Origin: Escallonia rubra
Lineage: Eukaryota; Streptophyta; Magnoliopsida; Escalloniales; Escalloniaceae
Direction: 5' to 3'
Length of the DNA stretch: 64,000 nt
NCBI GenBank assembly: GCA_033065855.1
Contig: JAVXUO010000933.1
Coordinates: 62,001-126,000 of the forward strand
Part shown: piece by piece, positions 12,001 to 24,894 of the stretch
How the letters are laid out: each line of letters begins with the position of its first letter
Numbering within the stretch: position 1 is the stretch's first letter
Translations under genes and position numbers: made by a program
The notes under the pieces: model-generated
Told to the model about the DNA's origin: nothing
The model's input: the letters and a program-made list of their open reading frames with translations, nothing else
Databases searched by the model: none

Positions 12001-15000
12001 CATGAAAATAAAGTAGCAGAGGAAAGAAGGAAGTAGCAGAAACAAGAACGAAGTAGGAAAAGAAAGAAATGGAAAAAAGAAAAAGAAGCAATAAAAGGTT
12101 CTAAAAATGTTCTTGAGAATGATCTCCGAAGTAACAAAGTGTTTTTACCCAATATGTGCCCTATACCCTTCAGAGGTGTTCACTGCATCATGCTGGGAAG
12201 ACCAGAGGATAAAAAATGTAGACCATCTTTCTATCTTTTACGCTAGTAAATATTCAAAATAATCAGCCTAAATACATCAACATATCACAGAGGAAATGCT
12301 GTCAATTCTTATTTCGCTATCTTGGCCCGTTTGTGAAAGGAGCTTTTGCATACGATGTTATATACGCCCTGACCAAAAAACAGGCAGGCAGAAGAGGAAG
12401 AGTAGTAGGGCTTGGTCCATGGGGAAGCAGGCCCCATATAAATAAGAACAATTCTTACACCCTACAGAGGTGTCCAACACGTTGCTTGGAGGTGTCTAAC
12501 ACCTGTCTTTCGGAGGTGTCCAAGAGGTGTCGGGGTGTCAGTAAGTGTTCGAAACTGCCATCTTGGCTATATGAGGTGTCCAAGCTTCATAGCTCAGAAG
12601 CATGCAAATGCCAATACTGGAACGACACTAAATTGCGTCTTCAGAAAACTATATTAACTGCTGACGAATTACATTTATGGAGTTTTAATATCTGAATTTT
12701 TATGAGAGTCTAGCAAAAAGGGAGTTCGTGATAAAATAATAACTTTTAGGGAATCGAGTCAAGTTATCATTTGCTCTAAAAGCTTAAGCAATAAGAGTAT
12801 GGGCCCAACAATGAACAGACATACCGAAGATGCTCAATTAGGGCACATGCAAAAAAGTAATAAAGTCCTGAATATGGCATGAACATTGAGCTCAGAACCT
12901 AGAACATGACAAACCAAAGCTATTATACCAGACAGCATAGGCTGTATATGTGCTATTAATTATTTCAGGCGTCCAAATTTTTATGACTACGACTGCCCTG
13001 AAAACTATTTTGACAACCAAAGAAATAAAGAGGATGGAGCCGTTAGGGAATTCCAATTTCGGCCCATGCTCTTTTATACTCTTTTCATTTCCGTACCTCA
13101 CCCCCAACACCCCTTTTCTCCAAAAGAAGAACATTTTAGGCTCCAAGGCGTTTTTGCATGGGATTAATTTCTTTCTTATACACACATATGCAGCAGTAAA
13201 AGGCTTGTGTAAAGTTACTCTGTACATAGTTCTTTTGTCTTAAGCATTTTTGCAGAAAGGGGAAAAGGGAAGGAGAATGCAATGTTACGGTATTTTTGTT
13301 TACATGACTAAGTGCAGCAGGCACCATCAAGTACCATATCACTTTTACTTTACTTTCTGCACTGACAGATGGCTCTTCTTATTCTAGCGCAACTCATTTG
13401 ATGCCTGTTCTACATAAATGGGTGAGAAATGAAAAAAATTGAAGGAGAGGAACCAAGAATTTAAACATGCCTGATATCAATGACAGTATCTTCAGAGCGA
13501 GCGGGAGGAGGTGGAGCAGTATAACCAGGCTGATAAGGCTGTGCATCAAAGGGATTATGAGAACAAGTCAGCACAGCAAGTTAAGTGTCCTTTCAATAAC
13601 AGTGCACTATGTTAGATATACAACACAACCATAATCCGACAAATGAAACACCAAAGCTAACTATCACACCTTTAACAAACATATGGTGTACATTACAATA
13701 TCACATACACCGCGACGATGAGTCTCACAACACCAAAAGTGGAAGGGAGAGAGGAGAAAAAAGCCACGAGGAGGGAGGGATATAACAACTTTGAATGCAC
13801 ATGAAAAAGCAGTGGCGTACCTGATGACAGATCTCACAAGTTATATCTCCTTTTTCATTGCACCACCGCTGAACACACTTCCTGTGAGCAAACTGAATAA
13901 AACAATGTGTCAGCTATCAACGCAAGTAATAATACTAAACAAGACAACTTAGCATGTCCACGATATACACAGGAAAAGATAACGCAACTAGTATCATCTG
14001 CTGAAACCAAGTCCAGAGAAGAATGAGGTAATGACAAAGCATCACACAAGCCGACTGCTGCAAGCATACATAAAATCTCACGATTTGGCGATTAAATGGA
14101 GGACATTTGTTGAATGTCTCACGTCACATGCCATTCGACCATGCCTCACTTGCACAAACAGTCCAGAGTTAAGTACAGGCATCTATATTTTGTTTGTTAG
14201 GAAAATTCAAGACATTGAAGCTGCTTCACTCAACCCAAAAATGTGCAACCAGAAGAGGTATTATTTCCTAATAGCTTTACACGCGTAGTCATCAGCAGGA
14301 ATATATACCCTGGAACACAAATAGAAAACAATCCTCGAACGCAGACATAAAGAACCTTGTTTCCCTCTTTGATTCCAACGAGTTGCCAGAGGTCAAAATC
14401 TACGAAACTTGTATCCTTGGTCCATAGCGTACAGGCCCATGGCTTAAACCATCATTCTCTATTTATAATTTTCTCTTCTTTTTTTTTTTTTTGGTTTGGG
14501 GGGTGGAGGACAAACAGCCACGTTTTCCAGATTCCATTAACTTGCCAGGTCTAGTAACTGTTTCATGTACACAACTTTCCTACAATACCAGGAAGTAGTA
14601 CTCAACTCCTTAATAATAGGCATAATTTTGGTACCATGAAGTCCAAACAACTATATTTGTTCCAGCCAATAACCAAACAGGCAAACATCAATAAAACATC
14701 TCACTTGCAGTCAATTAATGTTATGCCCTCAAGTTGGTCTCAACCATTCTAGGTCAACTAATAAAGAAAGCTTCAAATACATGAACAGAGTGCAAGCACA
14801 CTGGTGGTTTCTACCCAAAAAGAGACACCAATTTGGTGTGTATCATGTTGATCGAATTTGCTTCTGTTGTTTGATAGTTAAGGGTGAGGAGGCTCAACCT
14901 CTAAGCATCAGCTCCCTAAGGGCCCAAGTTACCACTATGCCAAAGATACCAGATGTTTTAATATACATGATGGCTGAAATATACAATTGCCAATATTCTG

Positions 15001-16829
15001 TGACGTTTACGACATACATCAGCCACTACAAACTTCATCAGACACTGGTTTGTACCCAAAAACACCAATTAGGAGTAAATCATGTTGGATCGACTTCCTT
15101 CTGACCTTCTGTTGCCTGATAGTTAAAAGGGGCAGGGGGCTCAACCTCTAAGCATCTGCTCCCTAAGGCCCAAGTCACCACTATGCCGAAGATACTGATG
15201 TCGTAATAAACAAGACAGCCAAGATATACAATTCCCAATATTTTGACATTACGACATACACCAGCCACTACAAACTTCATCAGAATCACTAAACCTATAT
15301 CAACCAAGTCAACTAGAAAGGTGCATTTCAAGAGACTACGAAAAAGATTACACAGGCCAATTAAGAACCAATTAAGTCGACAAGAAACTTACTTTTCAAA
15401 AGACTAAACACAAAAGTAAAACCCACACCAACAAAGTCTGATTAACCTTTTGTGATTTAAGGAGACACAACAGTCAATATTATCATTACTATCTCGTGTG
15501 ATGGAATATATAAAGGTCAAGTAGTTGTTAGCTTGGACCAGCATAATCCAGTGCCTGCACAAACATGCAACAGTATTGTATACAATGTTACAAATATTTT
15601 TGGAAAGCCAAACGGCACGGATCGGCTAGAACATGGCGATAGCCAAAAGGAATTACTAAATAACTTAGTAGAACTGATATGACTTCTATGGATGGCCCGA
15701 AACTGAATAAACGAGCATTGCCTCTATTGCGCTCATTTTATCATGCATTTTAAGGAGCCACAACACTCAATGTTGTGATTACCATACTATGTGATGGTGT
15801 AGATAAAGGTCAAAAAGTTGCTAGCTCGGACAGCGTCAACCCAATGCCTACACAAACATGCAACGATATTGTATACATGTTACAAATATCTTTATTCCAG
15901 CATCTTTTGGAAAGCCAAGGAGGGAGGGTAGGAGAACTCAAAATTTGATTTTGCTTGGGCTTACATGAATTTTTTCAAAGAACCTAAATGAACTAATACT
16001 ATCACATTGACCAATAACAAGTAATATCCTAAAACAGATATGTTGCAAAAAAATTGATTGATTGCCTGTCATTGTGCAAAAATATTTATTAGGCAGTAGG
16101 CGAATCCTTAGTTGCACAAAGCAGTAGAAGAATCAGGTTAGGCCTGAGAATTCATAGTATAGTTTACATGCAACAACCAACACATTTCTTGAAACTCTCT
16201 CACTTGTTCCATGCATTTCTATCCAGCTACGGGATCCCCATATTACTATATCCCATGCCCTAACTTTTTTCCGAATATGTGATACATCATGGCAAGAACA
16301 TCATAGATGCAAGCACAACAAACTAACTACACTAGCAAGCAATATATTGCCGAATATGCGATACATCTAGCAAAACATCATAGAGCAAGCAAACAGAACT
16401 ACACTAGCAAGAAAAACATATGCCGGAGAAACTAGTGAATATGCACACAACGGATCCCATACTCAAATCAGATTTTTAGATGTAACATCAATCAAAAGAG
16501 CGACTTCTTCTGAACAAACATGCAACTGAACCACAAACTCCAGGTGTAGTTACCTTAAGGCTGCCACTACAAGCACAAGGTGTCTCCAGGTTCTTAATGC
16601 TATCTTCCTCCTGGCAGATGCGACATTCAACCGTCTGAATCAGTGGTTCTTCTTCATCACCGTCACCATTTTCTTGCATGTCCCTAACATCATTGGTTGA
16701 GGTGGAAGCATCAGCGACATGACTGTATGAACCATCTCCAGAATTTTCTTTGGCCTCAGACCCTTCCAGTGGTTCCGATGATTTAGGTGGAACGAAGGTG
16801 TCAACAGACAAAATCAAGTGGTCTCCCAT
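9013..16829 (-). CDS. RING-variant (RINGv, MARCH-like) membrane E3 ubiquitin ligase
   Basis: Seven coding exons join without a frame break into about 309 residues: 16829-16554, 13892-13821, 13538-13471, 10561-10405, 10004-9915, 9804-9715 and 9189-9013. Residues 69-114 form a C4HC3 RINGv finger (C69, C72, C85, C87, H95, C98, C111, C114), which recruits an E2 enzyme. Two hydrophobic segments follow (about 186-204 and 217-243), then an Ala/Pro-rich tail, the layout of plant DUF3675 RINGv proteins anchored in endomembranes. The start is the first ATG ([10 protein letters not shown]). A likely non-coding first exon lies near 18479-18560, joined by a 1.6 kb 5' UTR intron. All introns are GT-AG except the one after exon 3, which uses GC. 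The substrate is unknown. The closest Arabidopsis relatives from memory are At3g47550 and At5g62460. Confidence 0.93.
11031..11484. repeat. Perfect 227 bp tandem duplication inside a RINGv intron
   Basis: Bases 11031-11257 and 11258-11484 appear identical over all 227 positions, beginning ATCTGGGCTTTAATTAATTG. It lies in the 2.9 kb intron between coding exons 3 and 4 of the E3 gene. Perfect identity suggests a very recent duplication or an assembly artefact. Confidence 0.9.
11763..12590. repeat. GTGTCC-type dispersed repeat copies in the RINGv intron
   Basis: Clusters of GTGTCCAACACG, GGTGTC and GGACACC words at 11763-11805 and 12465-12590 match the word set at 3262-3385. The intervening sequence is AT- and purine-rich without gene content. 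Confidence 0.4.
14808..15290. repeat. Diverged tandem duplication (about 240 bp unit) in the first coding intron
   Basis: Two related units, about 14808-15040 and 15050-15290, share ordered blocks including CTCAACCTCTAAGCATC, CACTATGCC and AGCCACTACAAACTTCATCA. They differ by substitutions and small indels, so the duplication is older than the perfect one at 11031. Confidence 0.7.
15450..15915. repeat. Diverged tandem duplication (about 290 bp period) in the first coding intron
   Basis: Shared ordered blocks TTTAAGGAG, TGTGATGG, ATAAAGGTCAA, ACAAACATGCAAC and TTGGAAAGCCAA occur at about 15456-15610 and 15748-15915. Confidence 0.65.
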
Positions 16830-17514
16830 CAAATCTAAGCATCATATATCAACCACACGTATCAGTCAGTATTGATATAACTCCAATAATGCTCTAGTTA
16901 CATCAAAAGGAATAGAAAGCATAAAAGTAAGTTCGAACATATACAAACTAGACAAACACACACAATCTATTATTTGTGCATATTGAACGTATGGAACGAA
17001 TAGATATGTAATGTAACAGATACCATATTAGTTGTACTATGATACAGTCAAAATTGATCTGGGTCTAACGATGTCACCAACACAGAAAATCCGGTTGACT
17101 CCCATCACGATGCCATCCAGTGTCAAATTTGCATGGTCAACAACAAATTTTCCTCTAACTACAACAAAAGGAAGTGATCACAACATATACACGGTTGCAA
17201 CCCAGAAAAGAAGACAACATATATACTGCTCATAGAAAACCTAGAGCTATACATATGTAATACAACGGAAACTAAATATACCAGCAATGCAGCCAAAATG
17301 GATTTCTTCTACGAAAGAAAAAATGATCTTACTGCTTTCAGTTGTATTAGTCTCCAAGAAAGAGCGCAAAGATATTTCTGTCAGCCTTTTAATCCAAATG
17401 GCTCCATTAAGCACGATAATGTATAGGGAATTGTTTAAACAGTCAAAGTAAATTACACAACTAATGAGGAAATTAGGCATCCCCCTTTTTCCACCTTTCC
17501 TACGAATAAATTAG

Positions 17515-18400
17515 GCATTACCTACCCCAATCAAAAAGCAAAATCAAAACGTGGCATCTTTGCAATTGGCTGGAATCATGAATTTGCTATACAAGGACAA
17601 CAATTAGCTCAATGCAAACCAAGATGGGGAACCTAAAATGATTTCTACTTTACTTTCTGACAAACCAAACAGATTATAAGCAACAAAAAACTATACATGT
17701 CCCATAAAACTCAAGCCCTAATCCATACACATATCATCAGAAAAGATGATCAGATCGAAATTCCACATAGTCTGGACAGAAATTTTGAGCTATGCTAATA
17801 GCTTGAAAAAAGTGGTACTTTATGTACATGGTGTTGACATCAGAACCCCAGAAATCGATGATCAAAGAAAAAACTTATGCTTCAATTGAGTAAAGGGGGT
17901 TGTTCAACAATGAGGAAAGTATTACCATTTCTTACCTAAAAAAAGAGAAAGAAAAGAAAAGAAAACAACACCTACCCCATCAAAAAAGCAAAAATCAAAA
18001 CAAGGAATCTTTGTAATTGGCTGGAATCATGAATTAGCCGCCCCAATACTCCAGGTTTTATTCCAATTAAAGAAAATAAGCTCAATGCAACCAAAATAAG
18101 GAACATAAAATGGTTTCAAATTTACAAAAAGGCTACACATTTCCCACAAAATGCACACCCTAAGCTAGAAAAGAGTCCTACTCTATGGGGATAGCATCAA
18201 AACCCTGGAAATCGACGATAAAAGAGAAATTTATGCTTCAATAATGACGAAAGTTCAACCTAATACCCCGTCAAAAGAGCAAAAACCAAAAATGGCTGGA
18301 ATCATGAATTCGCTGCCCCCAAAACTCCAGGTCTGATTGCAATTGAAAAAAATTAGCTCAATGCAACCCAGATAGGGAGCAAAAAACCGTTAAAATCCAA
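17515..18400. repeat. Three diverged repeat units in the 5' UTR intron of the RINGv gene
   Basis: The block containing CAAAA with AAAGC or GAGC, followed by TTGGCTGGAATCATGAATT and later AGCTCAATGCAACC, recurs near 17521, 17971 and 18264. Units are diverged and unequal in length. Confidence 0.65.
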
Positions 18401-18478
18401 CATCTCTGACCGATCAAACTGATCCTAAGCAACAAAAAACACGAGACAAGCTTTGTGAAACCGGAACTTGGGAATTAC

Positions 18479-18600
18479 CAGAAATTGGGTGCGTGATGGC
18501 GTTGCTGTGGAATGAGAAAAAGTCGTAACTTGGATGCCTTGGAATTGGCGATGGGAAATTTAGGGAGGGTTACCAGCTATAAATAAATTATTATATGAGA
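18479..18600 (-). promoter_or_regulatory. Putative non-coding first exon and promoter of the RINGv gene
   Basis: On the minus strand, a CT- and pyrimidine-containing leader ends CCAATTTCTG at 18479 and is followed by GTAATT, a good splice donor. The matching acceptor (GATGCTTAG) lies at 16835, a few bases before the start codon. A TATA-like TTTATTTATAG is found just upstream at about 18570-18590. Transcript support is needed for the exact first base. Confidence 0.55.
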
Positions 18601-20161
18601 CTGAATAATTAATACACGCGGACGAACATATGTAGGTTAAGATAAGATTGTCTGAACCCAAAGGCTCGGAGTTGACGGACCTACTTTGGTCTTAGGCTCG
18701 GATACGTTGAATAGACTCCACTCCACAGTCAGTCCATAGCGGCAATTACTAGGAAATTGTCGTTGCCACGGGCCCTCACACGACGGCGTTTCCTCTTTCC
18801 ACTTTTTATTTTCAACTCCAGAGAGATTCAACCGGTTCGATTCACAGCTTTGAAGTTTTCAACGGGGGTGATATTATTTTTTGAGAATTTTCAAACATTT
18901 TTTGTGGATATGGAGAGACGATTGTATTAAATACTCTTTAGAACGAATTAGACTATTCATGAACGATTTTAAAAAATTACACGAAATTAAATATTGTGAT
19001 GAAATGTCGAGTAGACCCGGCTAGAAAATCTCAAGAATAGTTTCGCAAAGTCTTCTTAAAATTCTCTTTCTTTACTGACCTTTCTAGCATCGGAGGATAA
19101 ATTGTTGAACATGTTTAGTTCTAATTTTTTGTTTCAAAAGGATAGGTAACGTATGGTATTGCTTTGAAAACAAGTTCACATCAATAGAATAATACCTACC
19201 CTCGAGCAGCATGGAGAGTAGTTGATGAGCCTTTAAAAGTGGGTCAACAAGAAGCACAACATCAAGTCTCTTTCCTTTCTCTCAAGATTATCACATCACA
19301 TATCCCTCCACTATGTGCTGCTAGATGGACTGCAAAATGGATTGAATCACTACAAATGAAATGGTATCCACTATCCTCCATACCTAGTATATAAAGCTAA
19401 GTTGCAGTGCACTTTGCTCTGCAGAGTCTTCCCATGTGGAAAGGGAAGGAATGGGCAAAAAGTGCACTTGTTAAATCAGGAGAATTGGAAAGGCAAAAAG
19501 GTGGGTCGCTTTATCCCTAAATTACGACCGGTAAAAAGCTTAGTTGAGGGTTATTATAGTTAGTGGGGTGGGTGGCAGGCAAGGTAGGCTCGTGAGAACA
19601 GAGATCATGATTCTATCATATTATGGAGGTAGCCGCGTATGGAAAGAGATGCTTTGAGATATTTCTTTGGATGCTGAGAGAAGCATGAGAAAATGGCCAT
19701 TTGTTTTCTTGGTGAAGTATTTGGCTAAAAGGGGAACAAAAACCTACCTCAATCGAACGGCAGAATCCCGATGCAAAAAATCTTCTAGCTGTTATCCGAA
19801 TCGTAGAAAGATAGTTACGACTTTCATATAAAATAACTGATGGTACTTAAATATTTTTAATGGTTTTAATTTAATGACTCTAAAAAAGTACTGCAAGAAT
19901 TTTTGCTGGAGTATAAATGTCACTAACAAGATTTAGCGAACATTAATTATCGCTAGACGAGGGGATATACCTATCTTCCTACAACCAAGTAGAAGCAAAA
20001 TTTTATCCAATCAGAATTGTCAAGTGAAAAAGTCAATGTTAGAAGAATTAATTACGCGTGGAGCCTCGAAGTTTACCCGCTGTGGCGGGCTTCACCATAA
20101 AATTTATTTTATCTATCTCACACTATAATTTTATAGCAAGTGTGGTATCCAACACATCGAC
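18601..20161. other. Gene-free interval
   Basis: No recognisable coding region, RNA gene or element end. Small frames are unsupported. Confidence 0.4.
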
Positions 20162-20740
20162 CATAGTTATTAAAGGTGCAGGCGCACTTAAGACGTAAAG
20201 GATCCTTAGAACTTAGGTTTACGTCTTAGGTGCAAAGGGCAGGCGCGCGCCTTTTCAAAGTGCGGCGCTAAATAAATAAATAGATATTAGTGCATTAAAT
20301 CAATATAATCACGTAAGAAAAGGTTTCAAATACAATAAGAAATAGTTATTCCTAAGTGGATATGACAAAGTCATCCTCATTATCAGTGAGGGCTAAGGCA
20401 ACAATGTTTTTCTCAAAAAGAAATCACAGACTCCCAAGCTTAGTTGAGATTCCTCTTCAATTTCATCTTATTCATCTACAAGGTGAAATGAATGAGTAGA
20501 TTTACTTAAAAGATAGTAACAATTGGGGACGGGACGCTAGCATAATGAACAATAATAAGAGAATAAAAAATAATGAACAGTTGAGATGATGCCATGATAC
20601 AAAAATCAAGAATTAGGATTTTTTGGCTTTTTTTGCTCCTCCACCACCGCCTTGCACCGGGCGCGCAACGTGCATATCTCTTTGAAGGGGTTGCGCCTAG
20701 CCCTAAGCGAGGTGCAGGGAGCGCGCCTTTTGATAACACT
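20162..20740. mobile_element. Small DNA element with GGCGC-rich inverted ends (candidate)
   Basis: The left end CATAGTTATTAAAGGTGCAG and the inverted right end AGTGTTATCAAAAGGCGCGC are related, and GCGC-rich subterminal words flank an AT-rich core. I could not find a target-site duplication, so boundaries and superfamily are uncertain. Confidence 0.5.
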
Positions 20741-21892
20741 CCCCCCCCCAAACACTTTTAGGACAAAAAACTCGTTAGAATAGTGAATTAGCTCTAGTCC
20801 CCCGCCCCCCCACATCCAGCTTCATCTTCTACCTTCCATCTTAACCAACACCATCACCGTTGATAATGCAATATACTTTTGACTAAGACATTCATTAACC
20901 ATCTCATTTTCTTCTGTAATATGCTTTAAACCTCAAATGTTGGAATTGGAAGAAGATACCAAAATTCAGATCATGAATTGGCGAGGGAGGCTGCATGGTG
21001 TATTGTATATGGTGGGCACTTGCCAACCTTACATTTCGCATTTTACTTTTGACAAGTACTAACTTTGGTTTTTATTAGTAAAACCTTGAGAAATGTAATT
21101 TTATGAAACTTCGCCCATCTTAAACTTGAAACTTTTTTTCATTGGCAATAAATTTGGCTCACCTTATTCATGAATCTTGGCATCGCCATTATCCACCGTG
21201 CCTCCATTTCTTCTAAAAAGATTTTATATTGCTTTCTATACCTAAAAAAGTTGCACAGTTCGGCCTAGGCGAGGCTGATACAACTCAAGGCACCAAGCAT
21301 GTCACAACATCAATGATGAAGAATCGGCCTAAAGACAAGTCTTAACTCGAGGTCGATTCACCCCCGGAGCGTAAGTGGGGCAATTTTGGTGACTGCCATA
21401 TCGCACCGTCAAATCGAACACAAATGACTAAATGACGCGTGGTAGGTTATGAGCATAGGCAAGACACGTGGCTCCTTCACATAAGGCCTAATGTTTACTA
21501 TGCTACATGTTACCCAGAAAGGAGTTGTAAAGAAAAGTGGCAAGGGATGGATGAAGACTTGGTCCAGAATGTAAAACGAGGTCCCATCCAGTCCCAAGAC
21601 TTGGCGAGTCGGTTGACTCCAAATGTTTAAAGTAAGCAGAATGGTAAAATAGGCACGCATGTAAACATGGTAGATCTAGATCGGATCGTCTTGGGCGTTT
21701 GGCGTATATAGAGAAACATGGTAAGCATGCCCAAGACAGGTAGCAACTCGAGATTGAATCGACCAGAGCCCAAATGATTACAGCTCGGTTATAAAAAGCC
21801 ATAAACATTGTCTGGATGAATCATTTTGAGCACCAAACACAAACTATCAGATAGTTTATGTTACCAGACACTAGTTTACCTTGAGTAAACAT

Positions 21893-23094
21893 TGTTAACC
21901 ATACGGTTATTTAACCTAGGATTATATTTGATTTTGATGATAACTAACATTAATGATTATGTTGTCTTAACTTGCATTGAGTTGATGAAGAAATAGGTAC
22001 AATCTCATACTCATGCAAACGGACTATTAGACGAGCAAATCATTCAAAGACTCTCAACGGAACGCATCAAAGAAGGAATTCGTCGATTGAATTTTACAAT
22101 GCTTTTATTTTCTTCTTTGTAAACTAGACATAGAGAGTTGATCATATCGATGACTGTATACCTAGAACTTGCCCATAGGTTTCCCTTGCATGCATAAAAG
22201 TTTTTCATTCTTTGAAAACAAGGAAACTGCATTTTCAGGAATGCAGTCGACTACATGTTGGGCAGTGAGGTATTACAGTCGACTGCATTGGCATATTACA
22301 GTAGACTGCATTTACCATTTAGCGCATTTAATACTCCACCTAACTCCAAATGGTCATATTAATTTCCACACCTATAAATACGCGTCTTGGGCATAGTTTT
22401 GATTCATCAGTTGCATTCAAACCCTTCTTATCTTTCATATACTCAAAGATCAAAGCAATTGTTCATTCTCTCTTGGTTTTCATTGTTTTCTCATCCATTT
22501 CAAGAGAGCATTTATTGTGAGTTTACATTTGAGAGATATACACTTTCATAAGTCATCATACACTCATCTCTCTTGTTCAAGAGCTTAAACTTGTACTCAT
22601 CTACTTCTTGAGAGTGGAATCTTGTACACATTTCTTCATCTAAAGTTTCTTGTATCAAAGCTTGGGGTTGTCAAGCTTTAGAGCTTTGGGATTGTCAAAG
22701 CTTGTTCTTGATGTGTGTATATCATTAAGGGATTGTAAAAGGTTCGATCTTGACCCATAAGAAAAATCATACTAGTGGATTCTATGGCCTTTCAAGGGAA
22801 TTCCTTGAAGGGGTGGACGTAGGCTTGAGGGTATTTCAAGCCGAACCATTTAAATCTCCTTGTCAAGTATCTCTAAATCCTTCTCTCTTTACGTTATCGT
22901 TTTATACTTGCGTTGAGATTAGTTAGTTTGCTTATTTGAGATATTGTGTTTGAGGTTTGTTGTTTGTAGCTTTTCAAGTGTTATTCATATCTTCTCTAAG
23001 TTTGTAGTATTTACTTGTTAATTTTTTAAAGTAATCTTAAAACCCTATTAACCCCCCCCCCCCCCCTCTCTCTAGGGTTATCTTTTTGGTTTCA
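21893..23094 (+). mobile_element. Solo LTR resembling Ty1/copia SIRE/Maximus
   Basis: This 1202 bp segment begins TGTTAACC and ends TTTCA, with a perfect 5 bp duplication AACAT on both sides (21888-21892 and 23095-23099). The body includes a TATA box (CTATAAATACG near 22372) and the block with GGGATTGTAAAAGGTT, TTCAAGGGAATTCCTTGAAG and GGGGTGGACGTAGGCTTG, which I recall as typical of SIRE-type LTRs. A C-run with CTCTCTCTAGGG lies near the 3' end. No internal coding region accompanies it, so it is a solo LTR left by recombination. It interrupts the gypsy 5' LTR and is therefore younger. Confidence 0.85.
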
Positions 23095-24894
23095 AACATG
23101 TTTAGCTTAGGTCATGATAGAACATTAGGCTAACTGTCCGTCTCGTCCAGGCACTCCACAAAGTGTATTAAATCTTAGAATCAAATGCTTTATACGTTTA
23201 AAGTGTTATCATTTTCACTGTATCGCTCAATTGCACCATCTATGAAGGTAAGCTGCCTTTATTCATTATAGTATATATTCTTGGCCTGATTAATATCGTG
23301 AGTGGCACGCTTGCTTATCTCATAACCTCATATATCTGTCACGCAAGACCGTGTCACACTTCACGCGTACCTGATGTTTCATGGCAAACACTTTTTGGCA
23401 CGCCCGATGGGACATATTTGTGTTATATTCAGCAAAATGGTTGTTACTAGGAGAAATCATATTGAAAAGTGTGTAACACCCAACCACTAAAATCCTAACA
23501 TGGCCAGCAATTGTAACTCAGAGGATCCTATGAGAATTGATGAAGTGGGAAAGGTCAAATGTACCTGTTTAGAAATCAAGGGAAGAACCTCGCTGGGAAA
23601 TAGGTTCTGAGCAATGAACGTGTCCAAATGATGATGAGCATGTTCGAGAACATCCAAAGGAGTATGTCAGATAGCACATTTATGTTTGTAGACATTATAA
23701 ATAGAGCTAAAAACTCTAAGAGGCAAAAGGTCAACAGCAGAGTAGCTTTACCACTAACTGGGGCACCTGGATCGAACCTCAGAGCAAGAAGCCGATGGGG
23801 AGCAAACCAGAATTATGCTGACTACCAAGCTCATGACAACCCATAGGCTGACTAGACCAGGTAAGGGAATGACCAACGTTGGACGTCTCATGGAGAAAAC
23901 TATCACTACATACACCTAAATATACTTAGGGGGCAATATGGGCCAAACCAGCCTTACATTCAGACTGGTTGATGTGATGGAAGCTAGGGTCATCGACTAT
24001 ACCCTCGTCAACCTTAAGAAATCAGCAGACATAGAAATCTAATAGCAAGTGTTCTAAAGAAAGGTGTGATCTGATGTCGAGTTGGCCCTTGAGGCCAAAG
24101 AGTCGCATCGAGTTTTAGTTGCGGAAATCAGTCTCCCGCGTCACGCATCTACTCTGGATTTCCTTTACTCTCTATGTTGTACTTACTATATCTCAAGAAT
24201 CCGTGCAAAGTCAAGATCAAGGGGAAGAATTCGACCTAAGATCACCTATTCAAAGATTTTCTCTCTTCGAGCCCCGGACCCCAGTACTAAGAAAAATGCT
24301 AATTTCGCGTAAGTAGGGTGGAAGCTCTACAGGACAATAGCTTTGGGCCTCTGAAGTAGTTTAATCTGAAACAAGAAAGGTAATTCAATTGAGCTGGGGA
24401 ATGCAGAAAAGAAGAGAGGTGATGACATCGATCGTGCAACCAAGTACCCTACTTAATAAAAGAATTGGCATAATTATTACCGTGATAATTGAGCTACCAA
24501 ATCCCTTTTTCTTTTCTATTGCAATTTCTGGAGTACGGGTGGGACTAAGTTGATGCTTTATCCATCGGGATGAGTAGGGCGCCAAAGAGCAAAAGTGGAT
24601 CTGGATCTGGAACATTGGATCTTGTTCACTCTGACTACAACCACATTAAAATTATCTTCTGGGGAGGTCCGTTTTACTTCTCTACTTCGGGACTTGTTCT
24701 AAATTCCGTCCTCTTTGTAGGAAGGGAATCTTTTTCCTTTCTCGACCCCTAGCATTCTTAATTCATCAATCTTCCGTGGCTACTGTAGTGTTCCATATTT
24801 TAAGCCTCTTCCCCAGCAGATCATTTTTAGTAGAGAGCAGGTCGCGCAAGCCTCACAGGTAGGCCGACGATGTTATTCTAAGCCATACCCTAAT

